From contig JAUIAI010000082.1 of the NCBI GenBank assembly GCA_030425615.1, positions 1 through 8,092 on the forward strand: DNA of 8,092 nt, given 5' to 3'. Made by a program: the position numbers and the translations under genes. A model generated the notes under the pieces. It was not told the DNA's origin and ran no database searches. It saw nothing but the letters and a program-made list of their open reading frames with translations. Of the stretch, positions 1 to 5,663 are shown piece after piece. The stretch comes from Gammaproteobacteria bacterium (GTDB lineage: Bacteria; Pseudomonadota; Gammaproteobacteria; Burkholderiales; Burkholderiaceae_E). How positions within the stretch are numbered: the first letter of the stretch is position 1; each line of letters begins with the position of its first letter.

Positions 1-277
1 TCATCCATTCGAACAGTGCGCCCTGCTGAAAGACCATTCCGCGCTCGGCGCCGGGACCGCCGATCCGCCGGCCGTCGAGGCATACGGAGCCGGCGGTCGG
101 TGCGAGAAACCCCGCGATGATGTTCAGCAACGTCGATTTGCCGCAGCCGGAGGGCCCCAGCACGGAGATCAGCTCGCCGGCACGAATCTCCAGACTGACG
201 TCCAGCAGGGCCTGCACCGAGCGGCCGCCCGGCAGGTCGAAGCGCATCGAGACGTCGTCAACGAGCAGTTCGGGCAT
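1..277 (-). CDS. tauB: Taurine-type ABC transporter ATP-binding protein, N-terminal part (cut by window edge)
   Basis: This is the cytoplasmic ATPase that would power import of taurine or a related sulfonate together with a TauC-type permease. Only the first 92 residues are present; the rest lies beyond position 1. The visible part carries a perfect Walker A motif, GPSGCGKST (residues 41-49), followed by LLNIIAGF, then GPGAERG and the Q-loop VFQQ (Gln84). The GPGAERG-VFQ segment is typical of the TauB/SsuB/NrtD branch of ABC ATPases and closely resembles E. coli TauB as I remember it. The signature (LSGGQ) and Walker B motifs are off-window. The start is the ATG at 277-275, preceded by only a weak GAG-type ribosome site. 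The gene lies 99 bases downstream of tauA on the same strand, in the usual tauA-tauB order. Sulfonate specificity rests mainly on tauA; SsuB-like function cannot be excluded from this fragment alone. Confidence 0.88.
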   Translation of the reverse strand, partial: MPELLVDDVSMRFDLPGGRSVQALLDVSLEIRAGELISVLGPSGCGKSTLLNIIAGFLAPTAGSVCLDGRRIGGPGAERGMVFQQGALFEWM

Positions 278-308
278 GGCGGACTCACTCGATTGGCGTC
301 GGCCGATC

Positions 309-327
309 CGGAACGCGTTGCGTTCCG
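309..327 (-). repeat. Perfect 8-bp hairpin between tauA and tauB (second in transcript order)
   Basis: An inverted repeat of CGGAACGC and GCGTTCCG encloses a 3-base loop. It lies about 30 bases upstream of the tauB start. No T-run follows on the minus strand, so it does not look like a complete intrinsic terminator. I infer a role in RNA stability or partial termination together with its neighbour at 338-362. Confidence 0.6.
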
Positions 328-337
328 CGGCCGCGGG

Positions 338-362
338 CCCGGGCGATGAACCAGCGCCCGGG
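338..362 (-). repeat. Perfect 8-bp GC hairpin just after the tauA stop
   Basis: CCCGGGCG and CGCCCGGG pair perfectly around a 9-base loop, 14 bases after the tauA stop codon. The stem is all G and C, so it should fold stably in RNA. No T-run follows. Hairpins at the 3' end of binding-protein genes commonly block 3' exonucleases and give more binding protein than permease or ATPase. That function is inferred here from position. Confidence 0.6.
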
Positions 363-376
363 AGCCGGTCGCGGAC

Positions 377-1372
377 TCAGTTGGCCGCTGCGTTGAGCGG
401 ACCGGTGTTCACCGCGTTCACGTAGGTGTCCAGCGCGCTGTCGATGCTGCCCGCTTCCACGAACACGTCGGCCACGCCCTTCATGAACGACTGCACCCCG
501 CCGCCGAGCCATTTCTCCGACAGCTGCGCCTTGACGGGCGGGAACGCCATGGTGGCCAGCGATTCGGCCGTCGCGTCGGCGTCCATGCCGGACTCCCTGG
601 CGATCTTGCCAAGCATCGCCGCCCGGTCCTTGCCTTTGGCCCAACGGGCGTTCGCCTCGGCGGTGACCTTCAGGAACGTGGAGATCAGTCCGTCGTTCTC
701 GGCGGCGAACGCAGCCGGCACCGATGTGACGTCGAATACGAGGATGCCGAGCTCCTCCTTCTCGGTGCCGGTGAGCAGCACGCTGCCGTGCTCCTTCATC
801 CGTGCGAGCGCCCCGCCCCAGCCGCAGGCCATGTCGACTGACTTCTGGGCCAGCGCGGCAGCGCCTTCCGGGGGTGCCATGTTGACGATCTCGAGACTCG
901 AGAGCTCGACGCCGAAGTGATTCATCTGACGCAGGAAACCGTAGTGCGCGGCCGTACCCAGCGGCACGGCGACCTTCTTGCCTGCGAGTTCACCGGTATT
1001 GGACTTGTCGATCTCGAGGTCCGCATGCACCACACAGTTGTCGTTGTCCGAGTAGCTGACGGCGATATCGACGACCTGCAGGTCCTGGCCGGCCGATGCG
1101 GCGACCACGAACGGGGGAAGTCCCTGGCTGACCGAGATCTGTACGTCGCCGGCCGCCATGGCCGCGGACATGGCGGTACCCGTGTCGAAAGCCCGCCAGT
1201 TGATCTTCATGCCCATGGCCTTCTCGTAGGCGCCATCGGCCTTGGCCGCGAGGAACGGCATCGGCCATTCGAGGAAGTACGCGACGGTGATCTCATCCTG
1301 CGCGGACACGGCAGGGGCCGTCAATGCAAGGGTCGTCCCGAGTGCGACGGATTGCAGAACCTTCTTGATCAT
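377..1372 (-). CDS. tauA: Periplasmic taurine-binding protein of an ABC importer
   Basis: The product is 331 residues, the usual size for TauA proteins. It starts with a signal peptide: basic MIKK, a hydrophobic stretch, then AVSAQ with likely cleavage near residues 24-25. The mature protein would bind taurine or a related small sulfonate in the periplasm and hand it to the TauBC membrane complex. Family hallmarks are visible: VAYFLEWPMPF (30-40), NWRAFDTGTA (58-67), GDVQISVSQGLPP (75-87), a KKVAVPLGTAAHYG segment (132-145) and VDMACGWGGAL (179-189). These resemble the TauA branch known from alphaproteobacteria and E. coli. I chose the ATG at 1372-1370 because it begins the signal peptide and has GGAG 8 bases upstream. 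The frame stays open upstream to 1558, but that extension is Arg-rich and would bury the signal peptide. tauB follows, so the two form an operon. Exact substrate is inferred from family resemblance. Confidence 0.88.
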   Translation of the reverse strand: MIKKVLQSVALGTTLALTAPAVSAQDEITVAYFLEWPMPFLAAKADGAYEKAMGMKINWRAFDTGTAMSAAMAAGDVQISVSQGLPPFVVAASAGQDLQVVDIAVSYSDNDNCVVHADLEIDKSNTGELAGKKVAVPLGTAAHYGFLRQMNHFGVELSSLEIVNMAPPEGAAALAQKSVDMACGWGGALARMKEHGSVLLTGTEKEELGILVFDVTSVPAAFAAENDGLISTFLKVTAEANARWAKGKDRAAMLGKIARESGMDADATAESLATMAFPPVKAQLSEKWLGGGVQSFMKGVADVFVEAGSIDSALDTYVNAVNTGPLNAAAN

Positions 1373-1374
1373 CT

Positions 1375-1384
1375 GGAGTTCTCC
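1375..1384 (-). promoter_or_regulatory. tauA ribosome binding site within a small dyad
   Basis: On the minus strand GGAG (1384-1381) lies 8 bases before the tauA ATG. It is the left half of a GGAG-AA-CTCC dyad, so the site could be weakly self-paired. It supports the start at 1372. Confidence 0.55.
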
Positions 1385-1427
1385 GTTGGGCTGTCGGCTG
1401 CCGGACGGCAACGTGGATAGGCGCCTT

Positions 1428-1440
1428 GTCACCTCCCTTT
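1428..1440 (-). promoter_or_regulatory. Strong Shine-Dalgarno sequence in the tauA leader lacking its own start codon
   Basis: The minus strand reads AAAGGGAGGTGAC, nearly complementary to the 16S rRNA 3' end and stronger than tauA's own GGAG. No ATG, GTG or TTG follows at normal spacing. The GTG inside the motif overlaps it, and the next TTG is about 20 bases on. It lies 55 bases before the tauA ATG. It could be a ribosome standby site, a regulatory anti-anti-SD segment, or a remnant of a lost leader gene. Confidence 0.45.
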
Positions 1441-1483
1441 GCGCGGACCGGTGCCCGGCGCGCGCGGCTGAGACGCCGCGGCC

Positions 1484-1510
1484 ATTGTAGCCACAAGGAA
1501 CCGAAGGCAA
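1484..1510 (-). promoter_or_regulatory. Candidate sigma70-type promoter for tauA
   Basis: On the minus strand TACAAT (1489-1484) matches 5 of 6 bases of the -10 consensus. TTGCCT (1510-1505), 15 bases upstream, is a weak, short-spaced -35 (4 of 6). Transcription from here would give a leader of roughly 105 bases before tauA. The -10 stands out because the surroundings are very GC-rich, but the -35 is poor, as at activator-dependent promoters such as those served by TauR or Cbl-type regulators (inference). Confidence 0.35.
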
Positions 1511-1596
1511 ACGGGGCGTTCGAAACCCGCCGCGCATGCAGCGCCAGTTGCACTGCATCCGCCTGGAGCCCGGGGCCGCTCATGCAGCATCCGGCT

Positions 1597-2322
1597 TCAG
1601 CCCGGGACCGCTTCTCCCGACGGAGACTTCGCAACGCCACCCGGATGCGTGGCTGCGGGACGCCGAGCCGAGAGCAGGACAGCATAGCCACGACCGACTT
1701 CCGACCGCTGCAGATCCGAGAGTCCGTGAACCGCCGCAGCCGCCTGAAAGCACTCCCAGAGTGCGCTTCTCGGTTCGACGTGGAACCGGGCCAGCCAGGC
1801 GCGAAGCGCGGCACGGAACCATCGCGGCAGACGCGGCGCATCACCGAAATCGACGATGACCAGAAGGCCGTCGGGCGCCAGCAGCCGCATGGCCCTGTCG
1901 AGCACGCCCTCCCAGCCCGGGACCATCGAGACCATGTAGGACAAGAGCACCCGATCGAACTGCCCGCGCCCGAACAATTCCGTCGCGTCGAAGGCGCGGG
2001 CGTCACCGACCGCCATTCGAACGCGATCCGCGAGGCGCGCCCGGGCAACAGCCGCGCGCGCGGTCGACAGCATCTGCTCCGAGGCATCGAGGCCGTAGGC
2101 ACGCATGCCCGGGTGACGGCCCACCAGGCTGATCAGGTTGCGCGCCGTGCCGCAGCCGAGCTCGAGGACGTGGCATTCCCCCGGCCTGGCGACCTGCCTG
2201 AGCGCATGATCGCGGCCCAGCAGGAAATAGCGGCGTGAGAGATCGTAGACGTGCCGTTGATGACGGTAGACATCGTCCATCAGCGCGGCGTGGGCCCGCC
2301 GTCCGGATCCGTCCTCAGTCAT
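1597..2322 (-). CDS. btaB: Diacylglyceryl-homoserine N-methyltransferase (betaine lipid synthesis)
   Basis: BtaB takes diacylglyceryl-homoserine made by BtaA and methylates its amino group three times with S-adenosylmethionine, giving the betaine lipid DGTS. The 241-residue product is a class I methyltransferase. It has motif I VLELGCGTARN (52-62), the acidic residue Asp79 at the end of strand 2 (GLDAS), GDA (106-108) and a motif IV-like region ending in SYMVSMVPGW (128-137). The N-terminal YDLSRRYFLLGRD segment (26-38) is characteristic of the BtaB group. The ATG at 2322-2320 overlaps the btaA stop as ATGA, which implies translational coupling; no strong separate ribosome site is seen. The last 20 or so residues (from Arg221) are Pro/Gly/Ala-rich and look like a disordered extension beyond the usual fold. 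On its own it could be called a generic methyltransferase; the btaA neighbour makes the assignment firm. Confidence 0.9.
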   Translation of the reverse strand: MTEDGSGRRAHAALMDDVYRHQRHVYDLSRRYFLLGRDHALRQVARPGECHVLELGCGTARNLISLVGRHPGMRAYGLDASEQMLSTARAAVARARLADRVRMAVGDARAFDATELFGRGQFDRVLLSYMVSMVPGWEGVLDRAMRLLAPDGLLVIVDFGDAPRLPRWFRAALRAWLARFHVEPRSALWECFQAAAAVHGLSDLQRSEVGRGYAVLLSARRPAATHPGGVAKSPSGEAVPG

Positions 2323-3620
2323 CTGCGCGCAACCAACCGGAAGAGATGACAGCCGCCGTAGATCGCCGACCGGTCCTCCCGCAGAGCACGCACCGAGGCC
2401 GCCTCGTCGTAACGCCAGCGATCCACCGCGCCGGCGGGAACGCTGGCGTCGATTCCGGCGGTGCGAAACAGAACGCGCGCGCCGGGCTTCGCAGTGCGCG
2501 TGATCTGCCGCCAGAGGGCGGAACGCTGGGACTCGGTCATCCAGTCCTGCGCATCGAGCAGCACGTAGGCATCCAGGCTCGCGCTCGGTTCACGCGCGAG
2601 AACTTCGGTCACTGAATCGTGCACGAGCGTCACCCGGGCCGCGGCCCCGCGAACGGTCTCGTAGTGCCGCTCCTGCAGGTACGGCGGCAGATGGTCGGGA
2701 TCGCACCCTCGATAGCTGCGCGTGAACGCCTGCATCGCGAAGTAGTTCTCCTGCAGGCGGTGCTCGCAGGCCAGGCGGCGTACCCGCCCACGAAGCACGG
2801 CAACGAGACTTCCCTCGGGGCCGGCGGCGAGCAGGCGCGCTTGCGCCGGGGGAATGCCGAGCCCGAACAGGGTCGTTGGCCGGGCGGCCAGCAATCGAAA
2901 GAGCGCCGAATCGAAGATGGGGTCGATGCGCGTCTCGTAGAAACGTCGCTGGGCCTCGAGATCCGGCTGCTCGGCCAGTTCGGCCAGACGCACTCCGTGC
3001 AGTCGCGCGACGGCATGCGTCAGACCGATGAAGCGCCCGAGCACTCCGTGGCGTGTCAGGCCGCGTGAGAGCATCCCGGCGCGACCCGGACGCAGCCGCG
3101 TGGCCGCGCCCCAGTAGTGACGGTCACGGGCATCCAGCCACGGACGCAGGCAGTCACGATACAACGCAAGGTTCGCCTGCTCGTCGGCGTGACCGATCAG
3201 GCGCATGAACGCAAGGTGATCCGGAAGATGGGCCACCGCCGCGAGCCGAAGCCGCAGCAACGCCAGATGGTGCGCGTTCAGATCCACCGCGACGATCTGC
3301 GCCGGCTTCGCCGTGAGATAGGACATCACATTGCAGCCGCCGGACGCGATCGTCACCAGCCGGTCGGACTGCGACAGCCCGAGCGCGTTCAGGTCCGCCA
3401 CCGGGTCTTCCCAGATCTGGGCGTAGACCAGGTTCGAGAACACCTTCGCGAACAACCGGTCACCGAGCGAGCCTCGCAGGGTCCGGGCTGCGGATCGCGA
3501 GGCCGTGTCGACGCCTACGGCCGCGGCGACATGACGCTTCGTTCCCTGCGGCCACGTGACCCGGACCGCGTAAGTGCTCGACCGCGAGGTCCCCGGTGCC
3601 TGCCCTCTTCTCGTTTCCAA
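2319..3620 (-). CDS. btaA: S-adenosylmethionine:diacylglycerol 3-amino-3-carboxypropyltransferase
   Basis: BtaA transfers the 3-amino-3-carboxypropyl group of S-adenosylmethionine to diacylglycerol at the inner membrane, forming diacylglyceryl-homoserine, the first step to DGTS. The 433-residue product matches the BtaA (DUF3419) family: NLVYAQIWEDP (63-73), the cofactor-binding IASGGCN (91-97), VDLN (112-115), ENYFAMQAF (291-299), LLDAQDWM (354-361) and SAIYGGCHLFR near the C-terminus. The reading frame has a stop (TGA) only 10 codons before residue 1 and no ATG or GTG at the N-terminus. The best start is therefore TTG at 3620-3618, with GGAGA 5 bases upstream; the next in-frame candidate would cut into the SLGDRLF region. 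It overlaps btaB by 4 bases. Non-standard initiation may limit its translation. Bacterial bta genes are typically induced by phosphate limitation, and a PHO-box-like site lies upstream. Confidence 0.92.
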   Translation of the reverse strand: METRRGQAPGTSRSSTYAVRVTWPQGTKRHVAAAVGVDTASRSAARTLRGSLGDRLFAKVFSNLVYAQIWEDPVADLNALGLSQSDRLVTIASGGCNVMSYLTAKPAQIVAVDLNAHHLALLRLRLAAVAHLPDHLAFMRLIGHADEQANLALYRDCLRPWLDARDRHYWGAATRLRPGRAGMLSRGLTRHGVLGRFIGLTHAVARLHGVRLAELAEQPDLEAQRRFYETRIDPIFDSALFRLLAARPTTLFGLGIPPAQARLLAAGPEGSLVAVLRGRVRRLACEHRLQENYFAMQAFTRSYRGCDPDHLPPYLQERHYETVRGAAARVTLVHDSVTEVLAREPSASLDAYVLLDAQDWMTESQRSALWRQITRTAKPGARVLFRTAGIDASVPAGAVDRWRYDEAASVRALREDRSAIYGGCHLFRLVARR

Positions 3621-3630
3621 CCTGCTCTCC
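3621..3630 (-). promoter_or_regulatory. Ribosome binding site supporting a TTG start for btaA
   Basis: The minus strand reads GGAGAGCAGG directly before TTG, placing GGAGA at an ideal 5-base spacing. An in-frame TGA lies 10 codons further upstream, so no earlier start is possible. This decides the btaA start. Confidence 0.7.
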
Positions 3631-3676
3631 GCGTGGCACGGGCGCGGTCATCTGCGCCCGACATCGAACATCAGGC

Positions 3677-3699
3677 CGAACGCTCCCGAAGCGCGTTCG
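3677..3699 (-). repeat. 7-bp hairpin in the btaA leader
   Basis: CGAACGC and GCGTTCG pair perfectly around a 9-base loop, about 57 bases before the btaA start. The loop can also form a nested CGCT/AGCG stem, so two alternative folds exist. No T-run follows. Function unknown; it may be an RNA structure in the leader or an operator dyad. Confidence 0.45.
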
Positions 3700-3714
3700 A
3701 CAGGGTTCTGCTCC

Positions 3715-3730
3715 CGCCGGACGGCCGGCG
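3715..3730 (-). repeat. 6-bp all-GC hairpin in the btaA leader
   Basis: CGCCGG and CCGGCG pair around a 4-base loop, upstream of the 3677-3699 hairpin. No T-run follows, so it is not a typical terminator. Short GC dyads arise easily in such GC-rich DNA, so significance is uncertain. Confidence 0.35.
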
Positions 3731-3767
3731 ACCATCGGACGAGGCGCGCGGACAGTAACGCCGGCCA

Positions 3768-3785
3768 ATGACAGAACGGAGACAA
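3768..3785 (-). promoter_or_regulatory. PHO-box-like element (PhoB site) upstream of btaA
   Basis: On the minus strand the site reads TTGTCTC, 4 bases, then CTGTCAT. A PHO box is two CTGTCAT-type repeats with 4 bases between them. The downstream half matches 7 of 7 and the upstream half 4 of 7, keeping the central TGTC in both, 11 bases apart. It lies about 150 bases before the btaA start and 60 bases beyond the end of the preceding gene. Betaine lipid genes are known PhoB targets in rhizobia. A plausible -10 downstream is weak (GTTACT). Confidence 0.42.
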
Positions 3786-3789
3786 CAGG

Positions 3790-3808
3790 CGTGCGCCAGC
3801 GACGCACG
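3790..3808 (-). terminator. Weak terminator-like hairpin after the catabolic operon
   Basis: CGTGCG and CGCACG pair around a 7-base loop, about 37 bases beyond the stop of the membrane protein gene. The minus-strand sequence after the stem is T-containing (TGTTGTCTCCGTTCTG) but has no true T-run. It may give partial termination between the upstream operon and btaA. It abuts the PHO-box-like element. Confidence 0.3.
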
Positions 3809-3844
3809 GACGGTTGAGATCAGCAGCCGGGTTGCGCTGCGGTA

Positions 3845-4615
3845 TCAGGCAAGCACGGCGCGCCGGCGAACTGCCAGGGCCTGCGCGGCGGCACTCGCCA
3901 GGGCGCAGGTGACGAGCGTACCGACGACCTGCAGATCCGCTGCCACGAGCGCCAGGGTCAGCGGGAAGGCCATCAGCGCCCAGTAACCGCGAGCCATCCC
4001 GTGGGCCAGGCGGACGAACACGTCGCTGCCCTGGCCGTACAGCGTGAAGCCACCGATGCAGACGGTGATCACCGGGAAAGTCGCCAGGGCCCCGCTCGCG
4101 CCGGCCCCGGACCGCTCCGCCAGCGCGCTGACCGCGAGCGTGAGAAGAGCACCCGCCGTCATGCGCGTCAGCAGCTCGTGGCGCATGGCGCGCACCGGCG
4201 TCGCCAACCGCCCCGAAGGCCTGGGCAGCCACAGCGGCATGACCCACAAGACCGCGGCGACCACAGCCGCCAGCAGGGGCAGAGGAACCCGGGCGAGGCC
4301 ACTGGTGGCCGGCAGCGCCAGCGTCGCCCAGGCCAGCACACCCGCCACGATCGCAACCGACACGCCATGACCCCCGCTGCTGGCACGGGCCATTGCGATC
4401 AGGCACGCGGCCGAAGCCGGAATGGTGGCCAGCGAGACCCTTGCGGCCTCCGCGGCGAAGGCGGGTCCCTGCTCCAGCAGCAGAACCGACAGCACCGGAC
4501 CGAGGACCCAGGGCATTCCGGCGAGCGCCCCACCCACGCCCGGGCCGAAGCGCCTCGCGGCGAAGGTGACCATGGCCAGCAACGCGGGCACGAGCAGGAG
4601 CTTGAGCGCCAGCAT
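3845..4615 (-). CDS. Uncharacterised polytopic membrane protein with internal duplication
   Basis: The 256-residue product is strongly hydrophobic, with about seven to eight likely transmembrane segments, including 4-20, 27-47, 58-76, 86-103, 110-130, 152-166, 172-193 and 210-247 (the last probably two). The two halves resemble each other: residues 24-70 (GPGVGGALAGMPWVLGP, then EQGPAFAAEAARVSLA) align with 170-215 (GAGASGALATFPVITVC, then GQGSDVFVRLAHGMAR) without gaps. This implies an ancient tandem duplication. Each half recalls the small GlpM/DUF3147 membrane proteins in hydropathy and in the G-x-L-x-x-x-P pattern; this is a recollection, not a search result. Function is unknown; transport is a guess from its place as last gene of a catabolic operon. 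The ATG at 4615 has only a weak ribosome site, and a GCCGGC inverted repeat (4617-4622 with 4644-4649) could fold over the start region. The gap to the upstream reductase gene is 45 bases. Confidence 0.78.
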   Translation of the reverse strand: MLALKLLLVPALLAMVTFAARRFGPGVGGALAGMPWVLGPVLSVLLLEQGPAFAAEAARVSLATIPASAACLIAMARASSGGHGVSVAIVAGVLAWATLALPATSGLARVPLPLLAAVVAAVLWVMPLWLPRPSGRLATPVRAMRHELLTRMTAGALLTLAVSALAERSGAGASGALATFPVITVCIGGFTLYGQGSDVFVRLAHGMARGYWALMAFPLTLALVAADLQVVGTLVTCALASAAAQALAVRRRAVLA

Positions 4616-4660
4616 GGCCGGCTCAGCCAGTGCGCCGGGAACTGCCGGCGGCTGTCGCGT

Positions 4661-5650
4661 TCAAATGTCGCCGTTCGGCGTGACGAGGATCTTGCCGCCG
4701 CGCTCGCCCTGCTGTGCATGGCGGACCGCATCGCGGATCGCCTCGATCGGGTAGATCTTCTGCACCGGGACGTGCGTCACCGGATTGCGCAGCATGCGCG
4801 CGAGCCCCTGATACAACTCGTGAACGTCCTCGGGACTGCGCCGGGCAAGGAACCGGCCCAGCATGAATCCCGTGACCGTCAGTCCACGGACCATCAGTTC
4901 CTGGCGCGGCAACTGTGGATCGAGACCGGTCGCCGAACCGTAGTGGCAGAGCATCGAATCATCGGCCAGGCAGCTGGCCAGCTGCGCGCTGCCCTCACCG
5001 CCAACGGCATCCAGGCCCAGACCGATGGGGGCGTTGTCCGTCTCCGCCCGAACGCGTGCGGCGAGTTCGCTGCCGGCCAGCACGCAGACATCCGCCCCGC
5101 GCTCGTAGAGATCCTTGAACAGCGACTGGCGCCGCACGACGTTGACCGACCGGATACCCATGCGGCGCGCCAGGACGGTGACCCAGCGCCCGACGCCCGA
5201 ATTCGCCGTGTTCTGGATGACCCAGTCACCGGGCTCCAGGCGTCGCAGGTCCGTGAGCAGCAGCAGCGCCGTCGCCGGGTTGATCCGCAGCATCGCCGCC
5301 TGGGCGACGTCCGTCTGCGGATCGATCGCCACGAGATCGGAGGCCGCCACCCGGCGGCGGGCACACCAGTTCTCCCGCTGCAGATTGATGACGAGATCGC
5401 CGACCCTCGGCGAGGTCACGCCCGGTCCGACGGCGACCACGCGGCCGACGCATTCGGCGCCGGGGACTGCCGGCAACGGCGGACGCAGCCGGTACTGGCC
5501 CTTGCAGAACCAGATGTCGGCCGGGTTGATGGGGAAAGCGAGCACGTCGATGACGGCCTCGCCTTCGAGGGGATCGCCGGGGTCGTGGCGGTCGACACAG
5601 CGCACGACCTGCTCCGGAATGCCATAGGCGTCGATGAGCGCGCTTTTCAT
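4661..5650 (-). CDS. Zinc-independent medium-chain reductase, 2-enoyl thioester reductase-like
   Basis: The 329-residue product is a medium-chain dehydrogenase/reductase. The N-terminal catalytic fold contains INPADIWFCKGQY (41-53), PAVPGAECVGRVVAVG (60-75) and GD(84-85)LVINL. The Rossmann domain follows, with GDWVIQNTANSGVGR (141-155) and VNVVRR (169-174). The GDWVIQN-ANS-VGR signature and the NPAD-GQY segment are hallmarks of the MECR/Etr1 group, which reduces trans-2-enoyl thioesters with NADPH. Tyr53 aligns with that group's catalytic tyrosine. Cys/His ligands for catalytic or structural zinc are absent (GAE rather than GHE), so it is zinc-free. Arginines after strand 2 favour NADPH. AAGGGA lies 6 bases before the ATG, inside the 13-base gap after the hydrolase gene, so the two are co-translated. 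True substrate is unknown; a quinone or enone reductase role is possible, and context suggests catabolism rather than fatty acid synthesis. Confidence 0.85.
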   Translation of the reverse strand: MKSALIDAYGIPEQVVRCVDRHDPGDPLEGEAVIDVLAFPINPADIWFCKGQYRLRPPLPAVPGAECVGRVVAVGPGVTSPRVGDLVINLQRENWCARRRVAASDLVAIDPQTDVAQAAMLRINPATALLLLTDLRRLEPGDWVIQNTANSGVGRWVTVLARRMGIRSVNVVRRQSLFKDLYERGADVCVLAGSELAARVRAETDNAPIGLGLDAVGGEGSAQLASCLADDSMLCHYGSATGLDPQLPRQELMVRGLTVTGFMLGRFLARRSPEDVHELYQGLARMLRNPVTHVPVQKIYPIEAIRDAVRHAQQGERGGKILVTPNGDI

Positions 5651-5663
5651 CCGGGATCCCTTC

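Larger units (their letters stand above)
1373..1596 (-). other. btaB-tauA intergenic region and tauA leader
   Basis: These 224 bases hold no convincing gene. In transcript order they contain: a weak 6-bp inverted repeat (1536-1558, ATGCAG/CTGCAT around an 11-base loop) with no T-run; a candidate sigma70 promoter (1484-1510); a strong Shine-Dalgarno sequence without a start codon (1428-1440); a foldable stretch (CGTTG/CAACG ends at 1413-1384); and the tauA ribosome site. No clear terminator for btaB is visible. Confidence 0.6.

Noticed and set aside
1373..1558. N-terminal extension of tauA to an ATG at 1558
   Set aside because: The added 62 residues are Arg-rich, would place the signal peptide internally, and cross the candidate promoter and leader. 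The ATG at 1372 has its own ribosome site.
1536..1558. Possible terminator after btaB (ATGCAG/CTGCAT)
   Set aside because: The stem is only 6 bp with an 11-base loop and no T-run, which is too weak to call.
1293..2102. A 269-codon minus-strand frame overlapping btaB and tauA
   Set aside because: It is out of frame with both real genes, with Arg/Ser/Pro-rich shadow composition and no motif.
1..3620. A combined taurine and betaine-lipid system (for example a taurine-containing lipid)
   Set aside because: The tau and bta genes are separated by their own leader and promoter-like signals, and both families have well-known separate roles. Adjacency alone is not evidence of a joint pathway.
3648..4406. 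A 252-codon minus-strand frame overlapping the membrane protein
   Set aside because: It is a Gly/Arg/Ala-rich frame-shifted shadow; the overlapping frame has coherent transmembrane segments and an internal repeat.
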